Shown here piece after piece: positions 22,901-35,346 of a DNA stretch of 64,000 nucleotides (positions within the stretch are counted from its first letter, which is position 1; each line of letters starts with the position of its first letter). Made by a program: the position numbers and the translations under genes. The notes beneath the pieces are model-generated. The model saw only the letters and a program-made list of their open reading frames with translations. It made no database searches and had not been told where the DNA came from. This stretch comes from Sipunculus nudus (taxonomy: Eukaryota > Annelida > Sipuncula > Golfingiida > Sipunculidae). The DNA lies in assembly GCA_026874595.1 (NCBI GenBank), contig CM049312.1:66682929-66746928 (forward strand), written 5' to 3'.

Positions 22901-24771
22901 TTCTCAAAGGAACGAAGTCGCAAAGACCCAGTTTTCGGCTTGGTAGGAGATCTTGGGGACATCTAACATTATGCTGAATTTTGGATTCCTAGGTCTTACG
23001 GTTTCAAAACGTGCCACATCTACGGACGGACGGACGGACGGACGGACGGACGGACGGACGGACGGACAGACGGACGGACGACGGACAATGGACCACGACT
23101 ATAGCTCAGATGACTTATAGTCAGCTGAGCTAAAAACCCAAACAAATACAGGTGGTGCCACCAGTCTGCAGAAACCGATGAAACACTCAATAATCAATAT
23201 CAATGCAAAGAATCATGGTGATCTCTGCATTAGTTATTCAGATACTTCAGCTTTTGTATCAAATGGTCCATTATTCTGAGGGATACTTTGGAGTCCTATA
23301 GCTTGAAGGATATGGGTAACAGAGACCTAATTTAAGGTTTCCATGGAGACTTTTCATGGGTCTCCCAGTGTGTCAAGAATGAAGATTCTAGGTCCAGTTG
23401 TTATGATTTGTACCCAATTAACAAATGTTCATATCTTTAAAGGTCTCAAAAATTGAGAAAAAAATTCGTAAAAAAACCCGAACAAATACAGGTGGTGCCA
23501 CCAGTCTGCAGAAACTGATGAAACACTCCATTACAAATATCCATACAAACAATTATGGTGATCTTTGCATTAGTTGTTCAGATACTTCAGCTTTTGTAAC
23601 AATTTTTCCATTATTCTGAGATGTACTTTGGAGTGCCATATCTCAAAGGATATGGGTAACAGAGACCTAATTAAAGGTTTCCATGGACACTTTTCATGGG
23701 TCTCCCTGTGTATCAAGAATGAAGATTCTAGGTCCAGTCGTTACGATTTGTACCCTGTTGACAGATAACTCCATCCTTAAAGGTCTCAAAAATAGAGAAA
23801 AATAATTGTAAAAATTTGAAAAAATACAGGTGGCACCACCAGTCTACAGGAACTGATGGAACACCTCTTGATCAATATGTATGCCAAAAATCATGACCAT
23901 CAGTGTTGTAGTTATTGAGATGTTGCAATTTGTTATTCAAATTTTCCATTATTCTGGGGGGTAATTTGGAGCCCAACAGCTCAAAGGATATGGGTAACAG
24001 AGACCTTATTTCAGGTTTCAATGGAGACTTTTCATAGGTCTCTCACTGTGTGAGGAATGAAGATTCTAGGTCCAGTCTTTACAATTTGTGCCCTGTTGAC
24101 AGATGTTCACAGTTTTAAAGGTCTCAAAAATAGAGAAAACAATTCGTAAAAAAATCGAAAAATACAGGTGGCGCCACCAGTCTGCAGGAACTGATGAAAC
24201 TTCTCATGATCAATTATGTATGCAAAAAATCATGACCATCAGTGGTGTAGTTAATGAGATATTGAAGGTTTTGTATGAAATTTTTTAATATTCTGGGGGG
24301 TACTTTGGGGCCCCATAGCTCAAAGGATATGGGTAACAGAGACCTAATTTCTGGTGTCCAAGGAGATTTTTTATGGACCTCTCAGAATGTAAAGTTACAA
24401 GTGAAAAAGTCAAACCACTGCAGTGATATGAGTGATTTTAACCCAAGGCAGACAAACAGATGGACACTGTGCAAACATGGTTGCAGGTGGCGCCACCATT
24501 TTTTGTGTATGTTATAAAGCTCTCCAAGGGCTACATTTGTGCAAAAAAATTTTCCTGTTCGGTCAAACGGTTCCCAAGATATGTGGGTTTATGTGTGGAA
24601 ACAGACGCACAAACGGACGCAGAGCGCAGAGGAAATGTCAGAGGTCAAAACAAAATCGGGGCACAGCAGTTCACATGTGACCCGAACATAATCCCGGGTT
24701 TCGTAAAATTCCGCCCAGCGGTTACGGAGGGGTTCTCCGGACACCTACGCGGCGGCGGATACAATAACTGA
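19959..24771 (+). mobile_element. Type-1 Helentron/pearl-like element (copy D), split by a nested element
   Basis: The 5' terminus is AACAAG (19959-19964), the palindrome TGACCCATGGGTCA and GCTCAGCTGAC. Core sequence runs to about 20474 and is interrupted by the 2.66-kb type-2 element (20475-23135). It resumes with 'cccaaacaaatacaggtggt' and ~335-bp units to about 24390, with GGTGGCGCCACC exact at 24167-24178. The right end (24391-24771) switches into K-type sequence (GGTGGCGCCACC at 24486-24497, 'gcggcggcggatac') and lacks the type-1 3' hairpin. That end is therefore recombined or truncated. Confidence 0.7.
20475..23135 (+). mobile_element. Type-2 Helentron-like element nested in copy D
   Basis: The 5' end is AACAAG (20475-20480), then GACCTATGGGTC and GCTCAGCTG. 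The 3' end is a long (ACGG)n run (23022-23093), the hairpin GCTCAGATGAC / GTCAGCTGAGC (23104-23114, 23120-23130) and TAAAAA. Inside, a ~680-bp block is duplicated ('gccatggtcaaagttgggca' near 21830 and near 22508). The element is closely similar over its whole length to 55807-58445. A short frame at 20487-20720 is shared with the other copy but shows no known domain. It sits in the 'gtaaaaaaacc' stretch of a type-1 unit, so it inserted later than copy D. Confidence 0.8.
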
Positions 24772-26670
24772 ATAGATTCTAAGGGCCCTCACAATCCACA
24801 GGCTTTATAATATATAGTGCAGTTGGCATCATACTCTTTGAGGTTAAATATTTTTTTATCTCTCCTTATTTAGGTATTTCACAAGGGTTTGAAGCCTGCG
24901 ATCTCACCATACAGTAAACTATTTTATGATTTATTTAATATGTTCACAAAAAATCTTCACAATTTGAGCAGGACATTGAACCTGCAGAATTTCTTCTCAT
25001 ATCATGCATAATACCAATCTTTGACTTACAGATAACAATAAAATATGTTAATATTTATGATATAAAAATTTTGCCATCAACACTACAACCATCTTGGTCA
25101 TGGAACCAATGTGGCTACCATATATACACAAATGTTCACTTGTGTAGACAGGTGTCTTATTCATGACTGTTTTATTTTAACTATTCACAATATATAATCA
25201 TTTTCCTTTCACGAATATTAAATATTTAAATTCATCGCATAAAAAATGTTGACCAAAGTATATAAATATAATAATAATTCAAAAATTTGAACAAAAGTTT
25301 ATATCCAAATATCTTTGGTAACTGTGCATTATATGGACCTGCAGTTGAGAATAGAGTTCACAAATAAATGAATAATGTCATATACCTGATAGAGAACTTT
25401 TTAGCAGAATAAAATTTTATCATTTTCTTGCCATTTAATATATTTTCACAAATGCCCTGACATTCAAGGAACTGCAAAACTAAAGTAAAAGCTTAATTAT
25501 GCGTTTTTCCAATTTGCCACCGATACTCATTGACTGTCAGATTTCCTGTCCACTGCTGAAAAACACATACACATGAAGCCCCAAATCAGCCCGTTAACAT
25601 TACGACCAGATTACTGGCATGCCTGAGTGCCTTTACATCTAGGTCTGAGGAACACATTATAAGGCCACATGAGATTGCAAATATTTTAGTCATTTCTGAC
25701 AACGCCTCGTTGGCTTCAGATACACTGTCAATTAACATAAACCAGACAAATTGTTTGCATTTTTAGTGTACTTTCTAACAACACACAACATGAACGAGAA
25801 AAGTTCCATTCTTACTCAGCATATTGGTAAATCGCTCAGCATGTTTGTTGTCTGACTGCATGAATACAAGCATGGCTAGCACAAGTTACTGGGTGCAGCA
25901 AACTGGTACACGATACAGGAAATGACTTGTTGCCATAGAGACAGGGTTTCAGTTTTGGTTGCGAGTTCACATGTATTCTCTTGCATTAATGCATCATTCG
26001 TAGCATAATGTTCAGATTATGGGTTGTTTACCACAATATGAATGCAACATGATCGAAGACCACTGCGATGCATTCCTCGATACTGCTTGTATCACAACTC
26101 AAGTAGACTTACAAGCCCAATTAACAATGCCTACTGAGTCGGGTTGTCACAGCTAATACACATGTACAGCTGTCAAACGCAAATATGCTATCAATCATAG
26201 TGCTTACTCCTATATTAATTAATTATGTATATGCAGATGTATTCACATACCAGCATAACATACAGAGTTATAGCAAATTCAAATATTATAAATTCAGACT
26301 CCATAAGATACAACAGTTGGAACACTACACTGTTCATCTCTTTCTAATGTTAAAGGAGTATAGGGTTTTGAAAAAATAAGATTCCGTAACAATATCAGAT
26401 GGCCTCAATGGACGACTTGAAGTCCGTCCTGCGGCAGTAACAATACCAGTTAAATCAATACCAGAACAATGCTCTTAATTGTACTCTAGCTGGCCCTATA
26501 GTTGGTCTCTGTACATCTATATATTAATAGACCTGGGATAAGCTGCAGGTCCGTGCAGCATCTTTACTGACTGTATCATCAGCCACACCAGACACATGAT
26601 CTACTGGCAAAGCTGATCCAGTCAATATGGTATCTCACCTGTCAAGCAGGCTATGGCCAAAAAAAAAATT
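24772..26670. other. AT-rich intronic sequence, nothing recognised
   Basis: Within UNC119 intron 1 on the inferred gene model. No exon, RNA or repeat was recognised apart from the shared 'aagggccctcaca' phrase at its left edge. Confidence 0.4.
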
Positions 26671-26931
26671 ATGGTTCTCAGACACTTTTTTTTAGAAATC
26701 AGTGTGGGCTGGCGGGATTTTTTTATTACCCTTTTTGGTATGGTTTGATAAAATGTCATATGATTTGGAAAAGCATGATAATAACACATTTTTTTAAATG
26801 TTAAAGCACTACAAAACGAAGAAAACTTATGAAAATTGTATTTTTTTATCTTCTTGAAAGATGAAAATCAAAATAAAAAATTTTTATGCTTGGGGTTAAA
26901 AAAATTGATGTGGGCGGTGCCTGAGAACCAT
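26671..26931. mobile_element. MITE with ~15-bp inverted ends
   Basis: ATGGTTCTCAGACAC at 26671-26685 and GTGCCTGAGAACCAT at 26917-26931 are inverted repeats with one mismatch, bounding 261 bp of AT-rich DNA. Superfamily not assigned; no clear target duplication. Confidence 0.65.
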
Positions 26932-28053
26932 ACCTATTTTTTTTTTGCCTAACTGCATACGACCTCGGAGGGTCTGTTGTGTCCATTCAATGCTGGTGCC
27001 CTTTTATATATCCCTTCAAATACATTCCCATACTGGGGCACTCCATGATGTGGTGGACAGACAAACATGTGCTGGCTTTGGATGTCAGGTCAAGGATGAT
27101 CTAGTCACTGGATATTTCAACCACTCTCTCTTTACACAGATGAAAGCCAAAGATCAATGTTCAAAAATGTATTAATTACATGTATTAAATTGATTTTAAG
27201 TTCTATGTAACTGGTGTCTGTAATGTGGTGTTTTTTTAATGAGCATTTTTTAATTTCCTTTATCCATACATTTAATCTATTTCAATGATTGATGACTTTT
27301 ACATTAATCATACAACAATGTTTTTAAGGATAAATGATTTTTAAATTGATTAAAAAAGGATCAACTATTTTTAAATCAATTAATAATCATGAAATGATTC
27401 TTATTTGGACCACCACAACTTTTTCTACAGCCCAGGTGGCCCAAAACAATAGATGGAAACAGGTTTATCTGAAAATGAAATGAACTGTGATAAGACTATT
27501 CCCCTGGACACGGTGCTCCTGTGGGTGATAATAAGAGAATAAAGCATGCCACAGAGGTTTTTGTGGTTACAAAATTATTGTATAAACGGTAAAGTGTAAA
27601 TGTTCATATACAGTTTAATAATTATCTGCATACAAATGGTCACTTCAAAATGTCAACTTTGGTAGTAATTTTTTCAATCTAAATCATTTAAGTGTATTTT
27701 ATAGTCATATATGTAGTAAATTTCACAAACTGTGATAATATATTAAGGTGTATAATCTGTTTTTTTTTAACAAAAGGCAGAAAATAATATTCCTAGTATG
27801 TCAGGGTTTGATATTTTTAAAAAGTACTGTTCTAGTCGACATCTGACAAACTACTGGTTCTTACTTTAAGGCTGTCCCTTGCCAAACTATATAATATATT
27901 ACATGCCTCAGGCCATGTGCCTTTCCAACTTCCAAACAATGATAAAATTTTGACAAAGATTTGCTTTTTAACAGAAACACTTTAATTTACAGTTAGGACG
28001 ATCACATTATGTTATAAGGAAGAACTTTATAATTTATGCAATGGTTTTTACTG

Positions 28054-28117
<64 letters not shown>

Positions 28118-29135
28118 CAAAAAGACTGAACTGTTCATATAACCTTTGACGGATTATCATGTTAACTACTATTTTACAAGTTGTCTTCAACTTTTCATAA
28201 TTAATAAAAATATTCAAATGTATAGACCTCTCCATGATATTCCCCAAGACAGTTTTACATGAGACAAAGGTGTCAATGGCTGATGTGAGAGCTGCATCAA
28301 TTTAGCTCAGCTTGCCAAGTCAGCTTAGCTGTATACAGCAAACTTACTCAATGACCTATGATAGTCACAGGTGCTGAGAGGACAGCTGGTTCTGGGCTAT
28401 ACCCTCACCCTTCCACCCCCAGCTAAAATAGAACGTTCTGGACCTGCAGACTTCTGCAGTAATAAGACAAGATTTACAGCTGTTTTACAGGGGTGTTCGG
28501 ATGACGAAAAACAAAACACATCGCAGATCTTCATATTACTTAAGCAGCTGCTATGGCTAGGATCACCATATGAATTTCCTGGGTCCAATATCTTTGCTGA
28601 TTCTAACTACATAACCCAGCAATATAAGCCAGTACCAGCAGACTAGAATGCTCCAGCAGCTGAGATTATCCTGTGTGAAGACCACTGCTGTCCCCCCCCC
28701 CCCCCAGTTGTCTTGACAAGGAATATTTTTTCTGTGACATGCACCAATCCATCCCCCCCCCCCCCCTCCCCTCCCAGGAATATTACTGGTATCATGTTTT
28801 ATGATATTCTTCATCTGATGAAGTTGTGGCTCTAGATTTATTCGTACTTTTTATTATCATAAATGCAGATTTAATAATGAAAATTCACACATTTAATGAA
28901 AAAGGATAATAAAACATAATATGATTCAATTCAGTATAATATTAAATTAAATATTTAAAAGTCAAACTTTTGATACTTGACTGGTATTTCAGGTAGCAAT
29001 ATGCAATGCCATTGAAAATTCCAAAGTTCAATAAAATTTGCTTGATATCTTTCACCTAAAATAAATTTGTGAGATATTTAGGTCTAAATGTTCATAACTA
29101 GGGGAAAATGTTTTATTCCATTACCTACCTATGAA
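26932..29135. other. AT-rich intronic sequence with TA and C runs
   Basis: It contains a TA microsatellite (28058-28111) and two C-runs (about 28692-28706 and 28753-28766). Frames over the TA run (poly Ile-Tyr) and at 28371-28646 or 28563-28814 are not supported as genes. Confidence 0.5.
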
Positions 29136-32100
29136 ATATATATAAGTCTGGGCCCAGATAAGAATCTGGCCCAATTTAAAACTGGGCCAGCCCAGATTAG
29201 AATTTTGATCTGGGCTGGTCAGGTTAACAGTCCTGTGGTAGACTGATTTTAAACTGGACCAGCCCAGATCAGAATCCTAATCTACTCCTAGGCTGGCTTA
29301 AATTACACTCTATTTACCTAGCTGGCCTTTAATCAATTCAAAGAATTTGTAAAACATTGTAAGTCAATAATAATTAATATTTTATGAATTTATTTCATAT
29401 TCTATAAAAATATCATTGGTGGGACTCCTGTCATATTTATTTTGTAATTTTACCTCTTATGTGAAATGTCTAAAATATAATTACAAAATAATCATGTTAA
29501 ACATTGGTATTTTACAGCTAAAAACTACAAATATACCTTACATCTAATATGTGCATTAATTCAACAAACTAAAGCAAAATTTAATCAATAATTATTAATA
29601 TATATGTTACACAATGTTAAGCCTGTGATCCAAGACCTGTAAATTCAAAATTTTATTTGTTATTTAAAGTTTTTTATCATTTATCATAAGTTGGGGGTTT
29701 CTGGTCTGTGATCTCTCCCCCCCCCCCCCCCCCCCCCCCGGTCACCCTTTAAAAAAATTGCACATATTGTAACATTGGACCTAGAACTTATAACATACTA
29801 CATATTAAGGAAAGAAGGCCCTGAAACATCTATTAAGATACCTGAACTTAAGTCAATGAAATTAGGTGACTGAAATTTAACAAACAGAAAAATATATATC
29901 TAGTGTACATAAATTTGGTTGATATTTGCTTATTTGTGTGAATTATTAACACAATCATAATGTATTTAGATAGAACAGTGGGAACAATATTCACCAACTC
30001 AGCATTTTAACTACTGAAGGTAGAGAATATTTGTAATGCAGCATTTAACTTCTTCAATTTAGATTAGTTATCAGTTAATAGATCAGCTTTTTATAAAGTT
30101 ATTCACTCCCAAGTGAAACCCCCACCATGTTTTTTACCCTCTGAAATAAAATTCTAAATCCAATTTTCATGCATGTTCACCTGTATTTTTGAGACTGCCA
30201 AATGACAGCAATCATATCATTTTCTCAGTTGTGGATTTTCTGCTATTGAAAATTATGTATACAGTAATGGTATCACAAACCTCTCCCTATAGCCCCATGT
30301 TAGGGCACAATGTCATGCTGCTCACCCAAATGAGCATCAAGACTGATAAATTACTTTAATTATGCATGTATATATTTAATATTACACATGTAATTTTGAT
30401 ATTCAGAACAGAAAATAATCTCAGTTGTTGAAAATTTTGATATTAAGTCAAGTAGATGTCTCAGAACTGACACATATTCTAAACTGTGATTAATTATGGT
30501 AATTGGTTTAGGTGAAGTTAAAATGTGAATTTGCATGCTTGAAGAATAGATGAAACCAAAGAGGCACATTTGTTCGTTAGTTTTTTCTTCACTAAAATAT
30601 TTTAAATGATCTTGTTCATTATAAATGTGTTTTGTGCCCTTCAAAATTGTGTATCTAGAATAAATGTTTACTGTATATCTGATTTAAGATGATAAAAATC
30701 AAGCAAACCTAATATTAGATTAGGATTCTGATCTGGTTTGGCCCAGTTTAAAATCAGTCAATCACGGGATTGTAATCTTGACTAGTCCAGATTAAGATTT
30801 TGATCTGGGCGGGGCCAGTTTAAAATCAGTCTACTACAGGATTGTGAACCTGACCAGCCCAGAACAAAATTCTAATCTCGGCTGGCCCAGTTTAAAATCA
30901 GTCCAGGCCATATTTAAATCCTTAAGTCTTCACCACAGGATTTACCTGGACCGGCCCAGATCAGAATTTTAATCAGGGCTGGCCCAGTTTAAAACTGGTC
31001 TGGCCCAGATAAGAATTTTGATCTGGGCCGGTCCAAATCAAAATTTTGATCTGTGCTGGCCCAGTTTTAAATTGGGCCAGATTCTAATCTGGGCCTTGAC
31101 ATATGTATGTTGAGGCCCAGATAAGAATCTTGCCCAATTTAAAACTGGGCCAGCCCAGATCTAAATTTTGGTCTGGACTGGCCTAGATTACAATCCTGTG
31201 GTGAAGACTTCAGAATTTAAATCTGGTCTGGACTGACTTTAAGCTTGGCCAGCCCAGATTAGAATTTTGATCTGGGCCAGTCAATTTTACAATCCTGTGG
31301 TGGACAGGATTTCAACTGGGCCAATCTGGATTAGAAATTTGGGCCAGACAAAATTATAATCCTTTGGTGGATTGATTTAAAACTGGGCCAGCCTAGATCA
31401 GAATCCTAATCTTATCCTAGGCTAGCTTGATTTTATCATCTTAAATCAGATAATACTGTTAACATTTATTCCAGATACACCTTTTTTAAAAGGTAAAACA
31501 CATAATGAACAAGATCATTTATAATATTTTAGTGAGCAAAAAAGCTAACCAACAAATGTAATGTGCTGCTTTGGTTTATCTATTCTTCGAGCATGCAAGT
31601 TCACATAAACTTCACCTAAACCAACACCCATAATTAATCAGTTTTAGAATATGTATCTGCTTAACATATTATCAAAATTTTCAACTTAACTGCTTGTGAT
31701 AATTACTGTGGAATTGGTTAATTTGGCGCGTCTAAATTTTCAGACTTTTTTTCATTTTACAGTATTAGTGCAGTTTGTATTTTTGCACAAATCAGTTTAT
31801 ATGGGGAATTCAATTTGTGTCAAATTATTAAAATTTTTAAACAATTATATAAAAGACAGGTTTTTATGCAACCTACCTCCAACCTAACAAGCTTCGGGTG
31901 ACTGCGTACATGTTACAGGCTAGTGAGCACTGTGATTGCAAGGGGTAAACAATACATAAATACCGGGACTAAATAACATTTTATGATGAAATGATACTGC
32001 CCCCAGACACGCTGTTTGACATCTGAGTGATTTGTAGAATTGCTCAGCTACAACTGTATTAACTAACAAGAAGCAACCCGCTATGTGTGAACAACAAACA

Positions 32101-33010
32101 TAATAGCTGACCGCAATCATGGCTGGCTCTCAGGCATACTTCAAAGACATTTTGAGGGGGTTCTAAAGGTCTTTCAAGGCTATTTGTTTCAAAGTTGTTT
32201 CAACAAATCACTATAAATTGAAGTGAATTTCAGCTGAGATATCACTTGCTATGAAATCTTATTACGAGCAACATGACTACTCTTACATCCTGGTTGAAGA
32301 AGCCTCAACACAAGCGACTGTGCATGGAGGAATTACCAGACCAACTTGACTGTGTGTCAAGCGAGAACTCTGCAGTTTTCCAAGCGGCGAACGATCAATA
32401 TGACACAGGATTGTCCATTCCATTGGCCATCACTCTTTACTTGATTCTTATAAAGTATTTAAGTAATAAAGTAAACTACACAGACATGTCTGAGGTGTTG
32501 GAAATGACACGTTTTCATAATTAAGTGCAAATCACACTCCCTCAAAAAGCGCAAAAATAAAAACCCTGCTAACAAACCACTTCCACAGTATATATTTCAA
32601 AATCAAAATTACATGTGTAATATTAAATATATACATGCATAATTATATACCTGCTTTACTCATTTGTAAGTGATCAAAAGTAATTTATCCATCTTGATGC
32701 TTATATGGGTGACATTGGGTAGGTAGATAAGGATTCTGATCTGGGCTGGCCTAGTTTAAAATCAGTCCACCACAGGATTGTAAACTTGACAGACCCAGAT
32801 CAAAATGCTAATCTTGGCTGGCCCAGTTTAAAATCAGTCCACAACAGGACTGTAAACTTGACCGGCTCAGATCAAAATTCGGTCCATACCAGATTTAAAT
32901 CCTGACGTCTTTATCACAGGATTGTAATCTGGATTGGCCCAGATCAAAATTTAGTTTATAAATGGCCTAGATCAGACCCCAATCAAGATCTGGCCTGTGA
33001 CATATATATA
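29136..33010. repeat. Very large imperfect foldback built from a dyad-rich satellite
   Basis: The central dyad is near 31104: CTGGGCCT (31089) against AGGCCCAG (31113). Arms extend outward through a satellite of alternating 'ctgggctggcccag' and 'cagatcaaaattttgatctg' palindromes (30720-31085 and 31113-31420), then through non-satellite sequence. For example, GTGTATCTAGAATAAATG (30646) pairs with CATTTATTCCAGATACAC (31462). Further out, 30320-30400 pairs with 32600-32690, and satellite at 29136-29300 pairs with 32725-33000. The right arm holds about 0.9 kb (31700-32590) with no partner, and the left arm about 1 kb (29300-30290). A C-run lies at 29718-29740. Confidence 0.75.
32273..32524 (+). 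CDS. Unrecognised 83-residue ORF in the unpaired loop of the foldback
   Basis: The N-terminus MTTLTSWLKKPQHKR loosely recalls the short basic leader of some hAT or ZMYM-type transposase-derived proteins. Nothing further along supports a domain. The surrounding 31880-32550 is less AT-rich than its neighbours. It could be a remnant first exon of a transposase or chance. Not claimed as a working gene. Confidence 0.15.
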   Translation: MTTLTSWLKKPQHKRLCMEELPDQLDCVSSENSAVFQAANDQYDTGLSIPLAITLYLILIKYLSNKVNYTDMSEVLEMTRFHN

Positions 33011-33263
33011 AGGATTATATATATTTATATACAGTAAAGCCTTGTTGTGTCAAGTCGAAGGGGCTTGTGAATTTACCTTGACACAACGGGAGTTCAAGAC
33101 AACCTATATTTATTATATTCAATCTTCTTCAGCCTTGAGGCTTGAGTATTATAAATATATACTGCACATGTATAACGTAGGGCCTACTTATATTATACAG
33201 TTCTCACAAATGTTTGCGTGAAAGAACAACACACATTTTATATTAAATTTATTTATTATTAAT

Positions 33264-34000
33264 AACAAGGCCTCAAGGCCTAATGCGAACCTCTGCAAGG
33301 GTTTATACACCAGGTATAATGTTTAAATGATGGGCCATTACTTTTCAAGTAGGTCTACAAGTCTTATATACAACAAAGGTATGAGAGATGTATACAAATG
33401 CCTGATTTCAGGCTGATATCCCCTCCTGAGAAAAAAGCAGGGACATACACTGTGCAAAAATTATTGTAGGTGGTGCCACAGGTCTTGTATACGACAAAGC
33501 TTTCTGATATGTATAAATTTGCCCAATTTCAGGCGGATATATCAAATTCCTCTGGAAAAATAAGCAGGCACATACACTGTGCAAAAGTCATTGTACGTGG
33601 CTACACCAGTCTTGTGAACAAGCAAGCTATCAAAGATGCATAGACAGGTCAAAATATCAGGCCAATACATGGGCTGACTAGGCTTATGTGAGAAAGGCAG
33701 TTGCCCTAAGTGAACTGTGACAAATTGCTGGCTCAAGCTACTGCAATGAGTGAACTCTTGACCTGCACCTGGCTAGACTGAGTGAACTCTTGGCCTGTTG
33801 CATAATCTGATGCAATGGGTAGTCTGCCAAAGCTATAAATAGAATCCAGCTACTGCACTGAGTGAGCTGTTGACCTATACCTGGCTGCACAGAGTGTACT
33901 TTAGACCTGTTGCCTAATCTAATACAGTTGCCAGTCTGCCAAGCTATATAGATCCAGGCTGACCTTTGGCCTGTTGCAAAATCTTAAATAGTTGGCAGTC
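33264..34000 (+). mobile_element. Family H element, copy 1
   Basis: Starts AACAAG (33264-33269) followed by a GGCCTCAAGGCC hairpin and AATGCGAACCTCTGCAA. Core units of ~125 bp carry GGTGGTGCCAC (about 33471) and a degenerate copy (about 33597). Each unit has 'cacatacactgtgcaaaa' and 'gcccaatttcaggc'. The tail holds a minisatellite of 'gtgaactcttgacctg' and 'ggcagtctgccaaagctata'. Same order as copies at 35347 and 48921. Confidence 0.65.
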
Positions 34001-34009
34001 TGCCAAGCT

Positions 34010-34640
34010 ATTTAACCTGAAATCTAGTGGCATGATGTTATGAATGGTTATAAACTGATGCCAGGCTAGATGTAACAGCTTCACACAGCTAACATATATG
34101 GTAAAATGACTCCATTCAGTCTCCATAATTCAGCCATATTTTAAGTGGAACCATTTAAGACAATTATTATAAGAATTATTGTGGGGATTATTCTTGTAAA
34201 ATATTTAACAAATTGGCTTCAGTGGCCTAAGTCAAAAATGTTTTGCAGGTTTATCACTCATTTAGGAAGATACAGCAAACTGGCTAAGTTCAGCTTCCCC
34301 TAACTCAGCCAAAATGCACTGAACCAAAACCACTAGAACAAACTTGAATTATCAGCATCTAAAGATAATTAATGTGTGAGATTTAAGAATTTGGCCAGTT
34401 GGTTTTTGAGATGAAGATCTTTGTAGCCACAGAGCTAAAATGGCCTGTTATGGCATATGACTAAATTCAGTTTCCCATAACTCTGCCAAAGGTCACTAAA
34501 CATAGACCATTTGAACAAACTTCAGAAAGCACTACCCTAGGATCATTTCTGTGCAATATTAAACCATTTTGGCAAGAGAAGAAAGACATGATCATGAGTG
34601 ACTAATTGGCCAAACAGGTAAACAACAGACCAGGTGTGTA
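34010..34640 (+). repeat. Family I block, copy 1
   Basis: Closely matches 37540-38100: 'gtggcatgatgt', 'aaactg.tgccaggctagat', 'attattataagaattattgt' and 'gcactaccctaggatcattt' in the same order. It follows an H block here, as it does (with insertions) at 35347-38600 and 48921-52740, so H and I probably belong to one longer element. Confidence 0.65.
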
Positions 34641-34953
34641 AACCATTGCGCTTGATGAGTAATCAAGATCCTTGCTGGTATTGATTATGTAACTGGTCAT
34701 CATGGCCGTAGGTATTAATGATGCAAAACTGTTATCCAAACATCCAAGAGATATGACTTCAAGTTAAGCGATCAAAATACTAGCCAGGGACCATCAAAAT
34801 ACCTTGACACACCACTTTTTCCTGACACATCCGAGTAAAACACAAAAGGAGTTAAATTAGTAAGGTTTTAACTGTATGTGCAGGGACTCCACATTTGACT
34901 TGGATACTTGCGGGATTTCCACTTAACCAAGTTAGACACAGGGTTACACTGTA

Positions 34954-35346
34954 AACCAAAGGGATATGTAATAAATACATGATTAATTAAATATTATTCC
35001 TTATTAAGTTTGTTTTAAAATGACAGCCACATTGCAATATAAAAATATGTAAAAGTAACTAAGGATAAATGCACAATTTAACTATTATTCCATTTAATGT
35101 GTATAAATATTATTAATACATTTGGTTTTGTAAAAATGACACACCCTCAGGCTGGGAATGTGTGATTGAGGAGTGGGCAGTGAGGGATCATTGTCTGGCA
35201 AAACTGTTTCCTGGAAGAACAAGACAGAAGATGATCCATCATTCTAATTTGAGCCAGTGATGTAAACTAAACAGACAGGTGTCTTATTATTGTAAAAACA
35301 GACTGCTGGGCCTCCATCTTTATGTAAAGATTCTGATTTAAAGAAA
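34954..35346. other. No feature recognised
   Basis: AT-rich intronic sequence between repeat blocks. Confidence 0.4.

Larger units (their letters stand above)
33030..34953. mobile_element. Possible pogo/Tigger-like inverted ends around nested repeats
   Basis: TACAGTAAAGCCTTGTTGTG at 33030 resembles the CAGT-starting ends of pogo/Tigger elements and is inverted, loosely, relative to GGGTTACACTGTA ending at 34953. A second candidate right end is AAGGTTTTAACTGTA near 34874. Between them lie H and I repeat blocks. No transposase is visible. The pairing of ends is by eye and uncertain. Confidence 0.35.

Noticed and set aside
22744-22962. Similar minus-strand peptides (PNIKTTD-like) at 22062-22280, 22744-22962, 57376-57588 and 58053-58271
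   Set aside because: They reflect the internal ~680-bp duplication of type-2 elements. No start context or domain; frames differ in length.
28002-28247. Frame with a poly Ile-Tyr run
   Set aside because: Product of the TA microsatellite.
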